A DNA stretch of 8,482 nt from Fusobacteriaceae bacterium (GCA_016938425.1 JAFGUR010000043.1:1-8482), one strand, 5' to 3'. Positions 1-5,845 are shown, numbered from the stretch's first letter. A program made the numbers and translations. Notes: generated from the letters alone by a model not told the origin.

Positions 1-209
1 AAAGATTTGAAACAAATTTTTCTAACTATCTTAATAATTACAGAATTTATAAATCAGCCAATTTGTTACTTTATACAAATTTATCAATTACTGATATTGC
101 ATATGACTGTGGGTTTAAAGATATTTCCTATTTTATTAGAGTTTTTAAAAAGACAATTGGAGTAGCACCAAGTAAATATAGAAAGAATAAATTATTATTA
201 TATTTATAA
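1..209 (+). CDS. AraC-family transcriptional regulator, C-terminal fragment (cut by window edge)
   Basis: Reading frame 3 is open from the left edge to a TAA at 207-209 and encodes the last 68 residues of a protein. They match the second half of an AraC/XylS DNA-binding domain: a segment like LNNYRIYKSANLL, then the helix-turn-helix stretch LSITDIAYDCGFKDISYF, then the family hallmark RVFKKTIGVAPSKYRK. In this family the C-terminal domain carries two helix-turn-helix motifs that bind DNA. The N-terminal effector-binding part, and therefore the ligand and target, lie outside the window. It is the only plus-strand gene here and converges on the acetyltransferase gene, with a shared terminator between them. 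The family call is firm; the specific role is unknown. Confidence 0.9.
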   Translation, partial: RFETNFSNYLNNYRIYKSANLLLYTNLSITDIAYDCGFKDISYFIRVFKKTIGVAPSKYRKNKLLLYL

Positions 210-236
210 AAATATTATAGTTTGTAATAAAGATAA

Positions 237-256
237 AAGCGAGTACCTACTCGCTT
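237..256. terminator. Bidirectional Rho-independent terminator between convergent genes
   Basis: AAGCGAGT (237-244) pairs with ACTCGCTT (249-256) around an ACCT loop. TTAATTTG-type sequence follows on the plus strand and TTTATCTTTATT on the minus strand. It lies 27 bases after the araC-type stop and 15 bases after the acetyltransferase stop, so it probably serves both. Confidence 0.8.
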
Positions 257-270
257 AATTTGACTTTCAA

Positions 271-798
271 TCAAACTTCCAATATATAGTCTCTCGTCAC
301 ATATTTTTTCTTCCCACTAAAGCTTTCATATTCACCATCTTTTAAATATTTAAATCCCAACTTTTCAATAACTCTTTTGGACCCAATATTCTCTATTGCA
401 TGAGCAGAAAAGAATTTTTTAATGTTTATTTCTCTTTCACCAAATTTTAAAATCTCTCTACTAGCTTCTGTTACAAGACCCTTACCCCAATATTTTTTCA
501 TTATATTGTATCCCAATTCAAAACATCCATGAGTATCATTAAAAAATATTCCTCCAGAACCAATAAGTTCATTAGTTTCTTTCAATACAAAACCCCATGT
601 ATAGTTATCTTCTCTTAAAATATTTTCTTCTTCCATCTTCAACCATTCTTTTGTTTCTTCTACCTTTTCATGCAAATCCCATCTCATATATTTAGCAACT
701 TCTTCGTCAGAAGTCCAATTTCTAAAAATAGTTTCAGCATCTTCAACAGAAAGTGGTCTTAGTAAAATTCTTTGACTTTCAATTATAGGTGTCGTCAT
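271..798 (-). CDS. GNAT-family N-acetyltransferase, RimJ/RimL type
   Basis: A 175-residue single-domain protein, typical in size for the RimJ/RimL-like branch of the GNAT superfamily, which transfers acetyl groups from acetyl-CoA to an amine such as a protein N-terminus or small molecule. It opens with the branch's usual strand (ESQRILLRPLSVEDAE, residues 7-22). The acetyl-CoA pyrophosphate loop is visible as KKYWGKGLVTEA (101-112, matching RxxGxG/A) and the C-terminal motif as ENIGSKRVIEKLGFK (136-150). The ATG at 798 has an AAAGGAGT ribosome binding site seven bases upstream. It follows the HAD phosphatase gene by 47 bases with no terminator between, so it is probably the last gene of the azlC-azlD-HAD operon. 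The substrate cannot be told from sequence. Confidence 0.9.
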   Translation of the reverse strand: MTTPIIESQRILLRPLSVEDAETIFRNWTSDEEVAKYMRWDLHEKVEETKEWLKMEEENILREDNYTWGFVLKETNELIGSGGIFFNDTHGCFELGYNIMKKYWGKGLVTEASREILKFGEREINIKKFFSAHAIENIGSKRVIEKLGFKYLKDGEYESFSGKKKYVTRDYILEV

Positions 799-821
799 TC
801 TAATTACTCCTTTCTATTTAA

Positions 822-836
822 TTTTGCAACTAGCTA
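822..836 (+). repeat. Solo copy of element end (TTTTGCAACTAGCTA)
   Basis: Fifteen bases identical to 2856-2870, in the 47-base gap between the HAD and acetyltransferase genes. No partner arm, direct repeat or GC-rich core is nearby. It may be a decayed element end, or a protein-binding motif also found upstream of azlC. Confidence 0.5.
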
Positions 837-845
837 ATTTAATTT

Positions 846-1532
846 TTAATTTAATACTTCTAACAATTCAAGTAAATTATTAATTTCATACTTTGGAACT
901 ATTTCTTTATTGTTTTCTTTATTTTTAAGGTTAACCCAACAAGTATCTACTCCAAAGTTTATTCCACCCATTATATCTGCCACCAAATTATCTCCAATCA
1001 TCAATATCTCATTTTTTTCAAAATCTCCTAGCTTTTTCACACTATATTCAAATATTTCTGGTTCGGGTTTTGAAAAACCTATTTCCTCCGATATAAAAAT
1101 ATCATCAAAAAAATGTGCAATCTCAGATTTTTTAATTCTGTTACTTTGAATATTTGTAAAGCCATTAGTAATAATTGCCATTTTATATTTTTTATCTATT
1201 TCTCCTAGCAAACTTAATGTATCATCAAGTAAAATTGAGGAGTTTCCTAAATTCTCCATATATGAATTATTAAATTTTTCATAATCAATTTTAATCCCTA
1301 GTTCTTCAAAGAAAAATTTAAATCTAGATTTTTTAAGTTCTTCCAATTCAATTTCCTCTTTCTCTAGCTTTAACCATAACTCTCCATTAATCTTTTTATA
1401 AAGCTTCAAATGCTTATTTTCATTATATTCTAAATTAAACTCTAAAAAAGTTTTTGAAAAAGCAAATTTTTCTGATTCTTCAAAATTAAAAAGTGTTTCA
1501 TCTGCATCAAATAATAAAAGTTTATATTTCAT
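846..1532 (-). CDS. HAD-superfamily hydrolase, YjjG/YfnB-type nucleotidase
   Basis: A 228-residue cytosolic HAD phosphatase with all four motifs: nucleophile FDADETL (Asp9, Asp11), motif II ITNG (Thr122), motif III Lys155 in SKPEPEIF, and motif IV IGDNLVADIMGG (Asp181, Asp186). A helical cap lies between about residues 18 and 95. The FDADETLFNF opening and the spacing fit the YjjG/YfnB group, whose characterised members dephosphorylate pyrimidine nucleotides including non-canonical ones (house-cleaning of the nucleotide pool). The ATG at 1532 is preceded by AGAGGAGA (1543-1550), which overlaps the azlD stop codon, so the two genes are in one operon with a 16-base gap. HAD superfamily is certain; the YjjG-like substrate is likely but not proven. 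Confidence 0.85.
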   Translation of the reverse strand: MKYKLLLFDADETLFNFEESEKFAFSKTFLEFNLEYNENKHLKLYKKINGELWLKLEKEEIELEELKKSRFKFFFEELGIKIDYEKFNNSYMENLGNSSILLDDTLSLLGEIDKKYKMAIITNGFTNIQSNRIKKSEIAHFFDDIFISEEIGFSKPEPEIFEYSVKKLGDFEKNEILMIGDNLVADIMGGINFGVDTCWVNLKNKENNKEIVPKYEINNLLELLEVLN

Positions 1533-1548
1533 ATTTTCAAGTTCTCCT

Positions 1549-1881
1549 CTATCTAATAAAAATTTTTTGTACTAAAAACATATAACAAATTGTTCCTCCA
1601 ATTATTGAGTAAAGCATATTATTTTTCCATTTATGTATTAATACTATTAATATTATTGACAATATTTCTGGAATCATATACGGAAAAGTTAATACAATTG
1701 CTGACTTTAAGCAATAAACAACAATCATTCCTGTTGTTGCAAAAGGTAAAAATTTCCCCAAATATAAAATATAATCAGGAGTTTTTTTATTTGAAGGAAA
1801 AATTAAAAATGACAAAAATCTTGTTATAATTGTTCCAATAGTAACTGCTCCTATTGTAAAAATTGATTGTATTGTTGTCAT
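1549..1881 (-). CDS. azlD: AzlD-family small subunit of branched-chain amino-acid exporter
   Basis: A 110-residue hydrophobic protein with about four membrane segments (roughly 5-27, 44-66, 70-86 and 90-106). It carries the AzlD-like pattern TRFLSFLIFP (20-29) followed by LGKFLPFATTGMIVVYCL (41-58). AzlD proteins pair with AzlC (as in Bacillus AzlCD and Corynebacterium BrnFE) to export branched-chain amino acids and in some cases methionine. The reading frame stays open upstream to 2004, but the real start is the ATG at 1881. It overlaps the azlC stop by one base (TAATG) and follows a GAGGAGG site at the end of azlC. This arrangement points to translational coupling and equal expression of the two subunits. 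It ends with TAG at 1551-1549. Confidence 0.9.
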   Translation of the reverse strand: MTTIQSIFTIGAVTIGTIITRFLSFLIFPSNKKTPDYILYLGKFLPFATTGMIVVYCLKSAIVLTFPYMIPEILSIILIVLIHKWKNNMLYSIIGGTICYMFLVQKIFIR

Positions 1882-2591
1882 TATACTAATTCCTCCTCTA
1901 TATGCCTTCTGTTTTCTAATTTTTTTCTCATTATTGATAGAAAAATAAGAATAATTATCATAGAAGGTATTATAAAAACTTTTTCCTTTAAAAATATTAA
2001 GCAAATTGCTGAGACTACAATCCCTACTATCGAAGATATATTTCCTTCTTTATTTTTCCATTGCTCTAAAAAAATAACTACAAATAAGGCTGTCATAACA
2101 AATTCTATTCCTTTTGTATTAAATTTAATAAAATTTCCTAGCACTCCTCCTAAAAAAGAACCAAGAACCCAATATAAATAGTTTAACACAGTTATAAAAA
2201 ACATAAACCAATGTTTATCAACATTTTCTGGAGCTTTAACTGAAAAATTTATTGAAAAAGATTCATCACACATTCCATATATAAGAAAAAATTTCTTTTT
2301 ACCACTATTCTCAAAGGGTTTTAACATAGATATCCCATAAAAAATATGCCTTGCATTAATAATTAAAGCCAGCACAAAAGCATTTAATGGGTTGAATGGT
2401 AGTAATAATAAATTACCTGCAATAAACTCCATAGACCCTGCAAATATGAACATTGCCATAAAAGTTGGATACCAAAATGAAAAACCTAGTTTATTCATAA
2501 AAATTCCGTAAGAAATTCCTAAAAAGACAAACCCTGCAAAGATTGGGATAGTAAATGGGAAAGCTGCTTTCAATGCATTCATTTTTTTCAT
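1881..2591 (-). CDS. azlC: AzlC-family large subunit of branched-chain amino-acid exporter
   Basis: A 236-residue membrane protein of normal family length, with about six to seven hydrophobic segments. Family landmarks are the N-terminal PFTIPIFAGFVFLGISYGI (12-30), FIFAGSMEFIAG (48-59), INARHIFYGISM (78-89) and YGMCDESFS (105-113). AzlC is the main permease subunit of the two-component exporter that removes branched-chain amino acids from the cell; azlD follows directly. Of two possible ATGs, the first (2591) is preferred because AGGAGG (2597-2602) lies five bases upstream. It is the first gene of a probable four-gene operon. Its 5' region is the repeat-bounded, GC-rich element described separately, which may supply its promoter. 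The family is confident; the exact substrate is inferred. Confidence 0.92.
   Translation of the reverse strand: MKKMNALKAAFPFTIPIFAGFVFLGISYGIFMNKLGFSFWYPTFMAMFIFAGSMEFIAGNLLLLPFNPLNAFVLALIINARHIFYGISMLKPFENSGKKKFFLIYGMCDESFSINFSVKAPENVDKHWFMFFITVLNYLYWVLGSFLGGVLGNFIKFNTKGIEFVMTALFVVIFLEQWKNKEGNISSIVGIVVSAICLIFLKEKVFIIPSMIIILIFLSIMRKKLENRRHIEEELV
1884..1898 (-). promoter_or_regulatory. azlD ribosome binding site inside the azlC coding end
   Basis: The minus strand reads GAGGAGGAATTAG just before the TAATG junction at 1883-1879. This GGAGG is part of the last codons of azlC (residues EEELV). It decides the azlD start and supports translational coupling. Confidence 0.75.
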
Positions 2592-2606
2592 ATAAACCTC
2601 CTATTT

Positions 2607-2619
2607 TAATCATAATTAG
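2607..2619 (+). repeat. Direct repeat, left copy (TAATCATAATTAG)
   Basis: The same 13 bases occur at 2871-2883 in the same orientation, flanking the segment that holds the inverted repeats and GC-rich island. It could be a target-site duplication. The sequence is itself nearly palindromic, so it could instead be an outward extension of the inverted repeats. Confidence 0.6.
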
Positions 2620-2637
2620 TTGGTTGCAAAACTTCAA
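2609..2637 (-). promoter_or_regulatory. Candidate azlC promoter formed at the edge of the repeat element
   Basis: On the minus strand TTGAAG (2637-2632) and TATGAT (2614-2609) are separated by exactly 17 bases, matching sigma-70-type -35 and -10 boxes at four and five of six positions. The -35 box overlaps the left inverted repeat and the -10 box lies in the 13-base direct repeat. Transcription would start around 2602, at the ribosome binding site, leaving a very short leader. That is odd and lowers confidence. Confidence 0.4.
2623..2633 (+). repeat. Inverted repeat, left arm (GTTGCAAAACT)
   Basis: Exact reverse complement of 2854-2864. With the near-palindromic outer sequences, the two arms can be aligned imperfectly over nearly 30 bases. 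Confidence 0.6.
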
Positions 2638-2651
2638 CACCTTTATTTTAC

Positions 2652-2680
2652 TTATATAAAAAATTGCGTTTTTTATATAA
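2652..2680. repeat. Perfect 12-bp AT palindrome with 5-base loop
   Basis: TTATATAAAAAA (2652-2663) and TTTTTTATATAA (2669-2680) pair without mismatch around TTGCG. It directly abuts the GC-rich island. All pairs are A-T, so an RNA hairpin would be weak; a DNA cruciform or the edge of the structured element is equally possible. Confidence 0.7.
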
Positions 2681-2681
2681 T

Positions 2682-2763
2682 CCCCCCACCTTCGGTGGGG
2701 AAAGAGAAGGGGAGTCGGGGCGGCGCCCGAACCCACAGCAAGGAAGTATCCTTGCCACTCCAT
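2682..2763. other. GC-rich structured island (candidate structured RNA or repeat core)
   Basis: About two thirds G+C over 80 bases (53 of 80 at 2682-2761) in a strongly AT-rich context. Hairpin 1 pairs CCCCACC (2684-2690) with GGTGGGG (2694-2700). Hairpin 2 pairs within 2715-2730 (core GGGC/GCCC). Hairpin 3 pairs GCAAGGA (2738-2744) with TCCTTGC (2749-2755). GGAGT (2711-2715) can pair with ACTCC (2757-2761), enclosing hairpins 2 and 3 as a three-way junction, although it competes with the outermost pair of hairpin 2. GTGGG (2695-2699) could also pair with CCCAC (2732-2736), a possible pseudoknot or switch. The transcribed strand is not clear, because the folds work on both. I recognise no named RNA family. 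Confidence 0.5.
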
Positions 2764-2774
2764 AATTCGACTAA

Positions 2775-2794
2775 AGACTTAAAAACCTAAGTCT
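2775..2794. repeat. Hairpin AGACTTA / TAAGTCT inside the element
   Basis: Seven paired bases (2775-2781 with 2788-2794) around a six-base loop. On the minus strand only TTTAGTC-type sequence follows, so it is not a good terminator. Confidence 0.5.
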
Positions 2795-2853
2795 CATTAA
2801 AACCAATAAAAATCTTATCTATATTATTTTTAACTGTGTACATATATTTTTTT

Positions 2854-2864
2854 AGTTTTGCAAC
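2854..2864 (-). repeat. Inverted repeat, right arm (GTTGCAAAACT on the minus strand)
   Basis: Exact reverse complement of 2623-2633. On the plus strand the longer string TTTTGCAACTAGCTA (2856-2870) is identical to 822-836, upstream of the acetyltransferase gene. Confidence 0.6.
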
Positions 2865-2870
2865 TAGCTA

Positions 2871-2883
2871 TAATCATAATTAG
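2871..2883 (+). repeat. Direct repeat, right copy (TAATCATAATTAG)
   Basis: Identical to 2607-2619 and in the same orientation, immediately outside the right inverted repeat. Confidence 0.6.
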
Positions 2884-2925
2884 AGCTTACTGGTTAAAAT
2901 CTTTTAAAATCAATTGTTTTGTATT

Positions 2926-2982
2926 TTTCAACAAGCCCTACTTATTCCCTTAAAATTATAATTTTCTATAAGTATAAAAAAA
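2926..2982 (-). repeat. Dispersed intergenic repeat, copy 1 (short form, no hairpin)
   Basis: On the minus strand it starts with the T-run of the MCP terminator and continues TATACTTATAGAAAATTATAA and so on to TTGAAA. The stretch 2965-2982 matches 5965-5982 at 16 of 18 positions, and the rest aligns with the other two copies by eye. It lacks the GAAAGGT hairpin end of copies 2 and 3. Confidence 0.5.
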
Positions 2983-3002
2983 CTAGGCAAAATCACCTAG
3001 TT
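2974..3002 (-). terminator. Rho-independent terminator of the MCP gene
   Basis: AACTAGG (minus strand, 3002-2996) pairs with CCTAGTT (2987-2981) around an eight-base loop and runs into a T-tract (2982-2976). The stem overlaps the TAA stop at 3003-3001, so the gene ends inside its own terminator. Confidence 0.85.
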
Positions 3003-4695
3003 AATTCACTTTATTTTTTAATAATAATGGAGTATACTTTCTATCAGTTCCCATAATATGGTCAATTAACCATTTTTTTAGGAAATCCATAACTTCTTTT
3101 GACATTTCCTTATTTCCACTTTCAAAATCATTTTTAAACTCTTTAATAGTGTTTACAAAGTTTACATGAATTTTTTTATGATTAACTATGTCTTCATATT
3201 TATTATTTTCTAATAACTTTTCTTCAAAATCAAAGTGAAAAACAGTATAATCAACAAGACCATCTAGAATTTTAGAAATTACATCTTTACTTTTTCCATT
3301 TAACATTGCATTGTTAAGCTCATTCATTAAATCAACTAATTTTTTATGCTGACTATCAATAGAATTAATTTTTAAATCATATTTACTTTTCCATGGAATA
3401 GCTACAATCTCTTTAACTTCTTTATTTTTATCAACTTCAAATATATTAACTAAATTATTTAAAGCATCAGAAATAATCGTAATACCTTTCAAATGCTCTA
3501 AACCATTATTTAAGTTTTCAGAAACAGCTTCTAAAGCTTCATTATGTTGAACAGAAACATGGTTAATTTCTGTACTATTATTTGCAATAGTTTCCATAGT
3601 ATTATTTACTTCATTTGTTGCTGAAGCTTGCTCTTCTATTACAACACTTACTTCTTCTAATCTTTCATCAGTTATCTCAACATTTTTTATTATGCTTTCA
3701 ATATTTTCAAAAGTTTCTTGTGCTAATATTGTTCCATGTTTAGATTTTTCATATCCAATGTTAACTGCTGATATAACTTCAAATACTTCTACCTGAATAA
3801 GATTTATTAATCTTGAAATCTCTTGAGTAGCGCTTTTAGAATTTTCAGCCAATTTTCTAACTTCATCAGCAACAACAGCAAATCCTTTACCTGCTTCTCC
3901 TGCTCTTGCCGCTTCTATAGCAGCATTTAAAGCTAAAAGGTTTGTTTGTTCAGAAATTCCATTTATAAGACCAACAATTTGGCCTACTTTTGAAGAACTT
4001 TCTCCTAAAGTATGAGCTTTTTCTTCAATATTTTTAACAGTATTTTGAATATCAATAATTCCTTTTAAACTTTCAGATACTTTATTCCCACCTAATTTAG
4101 CTAATTCTGTTGTTTCCTTAGACATTAACTTCGTGCTATTTATTTTTTCTGTAACAGAATTAATCATATGTGTAATTTCTGTTAAAGAAGCAAAGATCTC
4201 TTGTGTTTCTGCTGTTTGTCCTGTTACCTTCCCAACTATAATTGACATACTTTCATTAACTTCCTTTATACTTAATGAAGATTCTGAATTAACTATACTG
4301 TGAAGATTATAATCTAATTCTAAAGTACTTTTAGCAAGTTTAGAAGATACTTTATTAATATTAAGAATAATTTCTTCTAATCTGTCTAAAACATTGTTAA
4401 CATTTTTTTGTAATTTCCCAACTTCATTATTAGAATTGTTGTTTTCTAATCTAAACTCCAAATTACCATCAACAACTTCTTGTAAAGCTTCACTAATTTT
4501 ATTTAAAGGCTTTTCTACCATTCTTGAAAAAAAATAATTTTTAACAAGGTTTGATAAAATTACAATTACTAAAAAACTTATAACTGTTCCAGCAATAAAA
4601 TTCGAAGGCTGAATATTGTTAAAAGCAATTCCAATAATTAACAATAAAAACATACTAAAAAAATTGTGTAAAAACAACCCTGTTCTAATTTTCAT
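3001..4695 (-). CDS. Methyl-accepting chemotaxis protein with C-terminal hemerythrin domain
   Basis: A 564-residue receptor. Two membrane helices (about 8-26 and 33-53) are separated by only a few residues, so there is almost no extracytoplasmic sensor. A HAMP-like linker follows (about 54-107), then a long coiled-coil signalling domain (about 110-425). Its conserved tip, from GQIVGLINGISEQTNLLALN (239-258) through IEAARAGEAGKGFAVVADEV (260-279), binds CheA/CheW in this family. The C-terminus (about 433-560) is a bacteriohemerythrin domain with all seven usual di-iron ligands: His450, His487, Glu491, His506, His510, His546 and Asp551. Such domains bind O2 reversibly, as in DcrH of Desulfovibrio, so the input is probably intracellular oxygen or redox state. 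The ATG has AGGAGA eight bases upstream. No che or flagellar gene is in the window. Confidence 0.95.
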   Translation of the reverse strand: MKIRTGLFLHNFFSMFLLLIIGIAFNNIQPSNFIAGTVISFLVIVILSNLVKNYFFSRMVEKPLNKISEALQEVVDGNLEFRLENNNSNNEVGKLQKNVNNVLDRLEEIILNINKVSSKLAKSTLELDYNLHSIVNSESSLSIKEVNESMSIIVGKVTGQTAETQEIFASLTEITHMINSVTEKINSTKLMSKETTELAKLGGNKVSESLKGIIDIQNTVKNIEEKAHTLGESSSKVGQIVGLINGISEQTNLLALNAAIEAARAGEAGKGFAVVADEVRKLAENSKSATQEISRLINLIQVEVFEVISAVNIGYEKSKHGTILAQETFENIESIIKNVEITDERLEEVSVVIEEQASATNEVNNTMETIANNSTEINHVSVQHNEALEAVSENLNNGLEHLKGITIISDALNNLVNIFEVDKNKEVKEIVAIPWKSKYDLKINSIDSQHKKLVDLMNELNNAMLNGKSKDVISKILDGLVDYTVFHFDFEEKLLENNKYEDIVNHKKIHVNFVNTIKEFKNDFESGNKEMSKEVMDFLKKWLIDHIMGTDRKYTPLLLKNKVN

Positions 4696-4731
4696 AGTTC
4701 ACTCTCCTAGGTAAATTTCTCTATTTTCTAA

Positions 4732-4737
4732 ATTATA
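4732..4737 (-). promoter_or_regulatory. Candidate -10 box for the MCP gene
   Basis: The minus strand has a perfect TATAAT 37 bases before the ATG. The sequence 17 bases upstream is only a poor -35 match (TTTTAA). With the CDF terminator-like hairpin upstream, this suggests that the MCP gene is transcribed on its own. Confidence 0.5.
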
Positions 4738-4860
4738 CCTTATTTTCATAAGTTTTAAAAGAAATTTATGATTTTTTTGAAAAAGTATTTACTAAATAAG
4801 AAAAGATCTTCTTTTATATATTAGCGCTTATTTACTTAAATTTTATAATTACCTAAAACA

Positions 4861-4937
4861 CAAGAAAGGTGACTCTGCCACCTTTCAACTCGTAATTATT
4901 AAATTAATATTTATAGTTCCCATAAATATTAAAAATT
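4861..4937 (-). repeat. Dispersed intergenic repeat, copy 2
   Basis: It begins right after the CDF stop codon and ends with a hairpin. The end stretch 4861-4886 matches 5905-5930 at 23 of 26 positions, and the AT-rich part aligns with copies 1 and 3. The orientation relative to the upstream gene is the same in all copies. Confidence 0.55.
4864..4886 (-). terminator. Terminator-like hairpin downstream of the CDF gene
   Basis: GAAAGGTG and CACCTTTC pair over eight bases around a seven-base loop (4864-4871 with 4879-4886). On the minus strand the tail is TTGTGTTTTAGG, a weak T-tract. It is part of the dispersed repeat and may end CDF transcription imperfectly. Confidence 0.5.
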
Positions 4938-5840
4938 TTATATCCTTTTTTTCAAATCTTCATCAAATTTTCTTCCATCATAGGGTTCAATATGTATAAT
5001 TACTTCTGCATTTTCATTGATTTCTTCTTTAATTTTTCTTTCTATCTTATGAACTAATAAATGAGCTTCTTTTACAGTGGTATTTTCATCTACCATAACA
5101 TGCAAATCCAAAAACATGTCATCCTCTCTTCCTCTACTTCTAATTCTATGAATATTTTTTACTTCAGGAAAATCTTTGATTATTTGAGAAATTTTATCAT
5201 TATCTACCACAAATTTATCAACTAAAATAGAAGAGGTATCTCTAAAAATTTCATACCCTGCATGAATAATTAAAGCTGCAACTATAAGTGAAACAATAGG
5301 ATCAATAATTGGAGGAAAACCAAATTTTAATGCTAAAAGAGTTCCTAATACTCCAATTGAAACAAAAATATCACTTCTAGTATGTGAAGCATCTGCAATT
5401 AAAATATCAGAATTTAATTCTTTCCCTTTCTTATTTTCATAAGTAGTCACAAATATATTTATTATTAGTGTTATAACCAAAGCAATTATACTTTCTATTG
5501 AAACATTTGAAGGTGTTGGATTAATCAACTTCCCAAACGCATTTTTTATAATATCTACTGAAACAAAAAATAGCATCATCGCAATTCCAAGCCCTGCTAG
5601 AGTTTCAAACTTTTTATGTCCATAAGGATGATCTTCATCTTTAGGTTTTAGTGCATAACCAATTCCTATAATACCAATAATATTTGAGGTCCCATCAGTT
5701 AAAGAATGAAATCCATCAGCAGTCATAGAACTACTTTTAATTTTATTACCAATTACAATTTTAAGTAATGCAACAAAAATATTTGCAAATAAAATAACCC
5801 ACAATACTTTTTTAATTTCTTTAAATCTATCTTTACTCAA
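4938..5840 (-). CDS. Cation diffusion facilitator (CDF) metal transporter, YiiP/FieF-like
   Basis: A 300-residue proton-coupled metal exporter of the inner membrane: six helices (about 12-31, 39-62, 82-103, 115-134, 147-172, 177-197) and a C-terminal cytoplasmic domain (about 205-290). The numbering runs parallel to E. coli YiiP. The transport site is His45, Asp49 (FHSLTD) with His153, Asp157 (SHTRSD). Site B is Asp68, His71, His75 (DEDHPYGH). Regulatory-domain ligands are His231, His247, His283 and Glu285. An HD-HD transport site, where YiiP has DD-HD, is associated in the literature with zinc preference over cadmium. The start is TTG at 5840 after GGGGGGAG; the nearby ATG at 5863 is out of frame and the first internal Met is residue 39. 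The family is certain; zinc is an inference. Confidence 0.92.
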   Translation of the reverse strand: MSKDRFKEIKKVLWVILFANIFVALLKIVIGNKIKSSSMTADGFHSLTDGTSNIIGIIGIGYALKPKDEDHPYGHKKFETLAGLGIAMMLFFVSVDIIKNAFGKLINPTPSNVSIESIIALVITLIINIFVTTYENKKGKELNSDILIADASHTRSDIFVSIGVLGTLLALKFGFPPIIDPIVSLIVAALIIHAGYEIFRDTSSILVDKFVVDNDKISQIIKDFPEVKNIHRIRSRGREDDMFLDLHVMVDENTTVKEAHLLVHKIERKIKEEINENAEVIIHIEPYDGRKFDEDLKKRI

Positions 5841-5845
5841 AATAA

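Larger units (their letters stand above)
2620..2870. mobile_element. Possible MITE-like or IS-derived element upstream of azlC (about 251 bases)
   Basis: The segment lies between two copies of TAATCATAATTAG. Near its ends are inverted 11-base repeats, GTTGCAAAACT at 2623-2633 and its reverse complement at 2854-2864. The outer flanks are unequal (3 versus 6 bases), so the exact borders are uncertain. Inside are a 12-bp AT palindrome, a GC-rich island with three or more hairpins, and another hairpin at 2775-2794. There is no transposase frame, so if mobile it would be non-autonomous. A third copy of the end sequence (TTTTGCAACTAGCTA) is present at 822-836. With the 97 bases to the MCP terminator, this accounts for the whole 2592-3000 gap; no convincing gene was found in it. 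Confidence 0.4.

Noticed and set aside
910..1149. Plus-strand open frame opposite the HAD gene (and similar ones at 1590-1829, 1867-2181, 6180-6518, 6792-7067, 7458-7904)
   Set aside because: All lie antisense within well-supported genes, show no recognisable family features, and are expected by chance in AT-rich coding DNA.
1882..2004. Longer azlD starting at 2004
   Set aside because: The extra 41 residues are out-of-frame azlC sequence, rich in Tyr, Asn and Lys and unlike AzlD. The ATG at 1881 has a proper GGAGG site and the usual overlap.
2711..2761. tRNA-like fold in the GC-rich island
   Set aside because: The outer stem has only five pairs, there is no D-arm or standard T-loop sequence, and no anticodon arm of normal size. 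A tRNA gene is not supported.
2491..2763. A 90-residue open frame on the minus strand covering the GC-rich island and the start of azlC
   Set aside because: It overlaps azlC out of frame, has no ribosome binding site before its ATG at 2763, and its apparent composition comes from the hairpin-rich island. It is best read as non-coding.
2607..2883. Direct repeats as a CRISPR array
   Set aside because: There are only two copies 264 bases apart, with no regular spacers and no cas genes.
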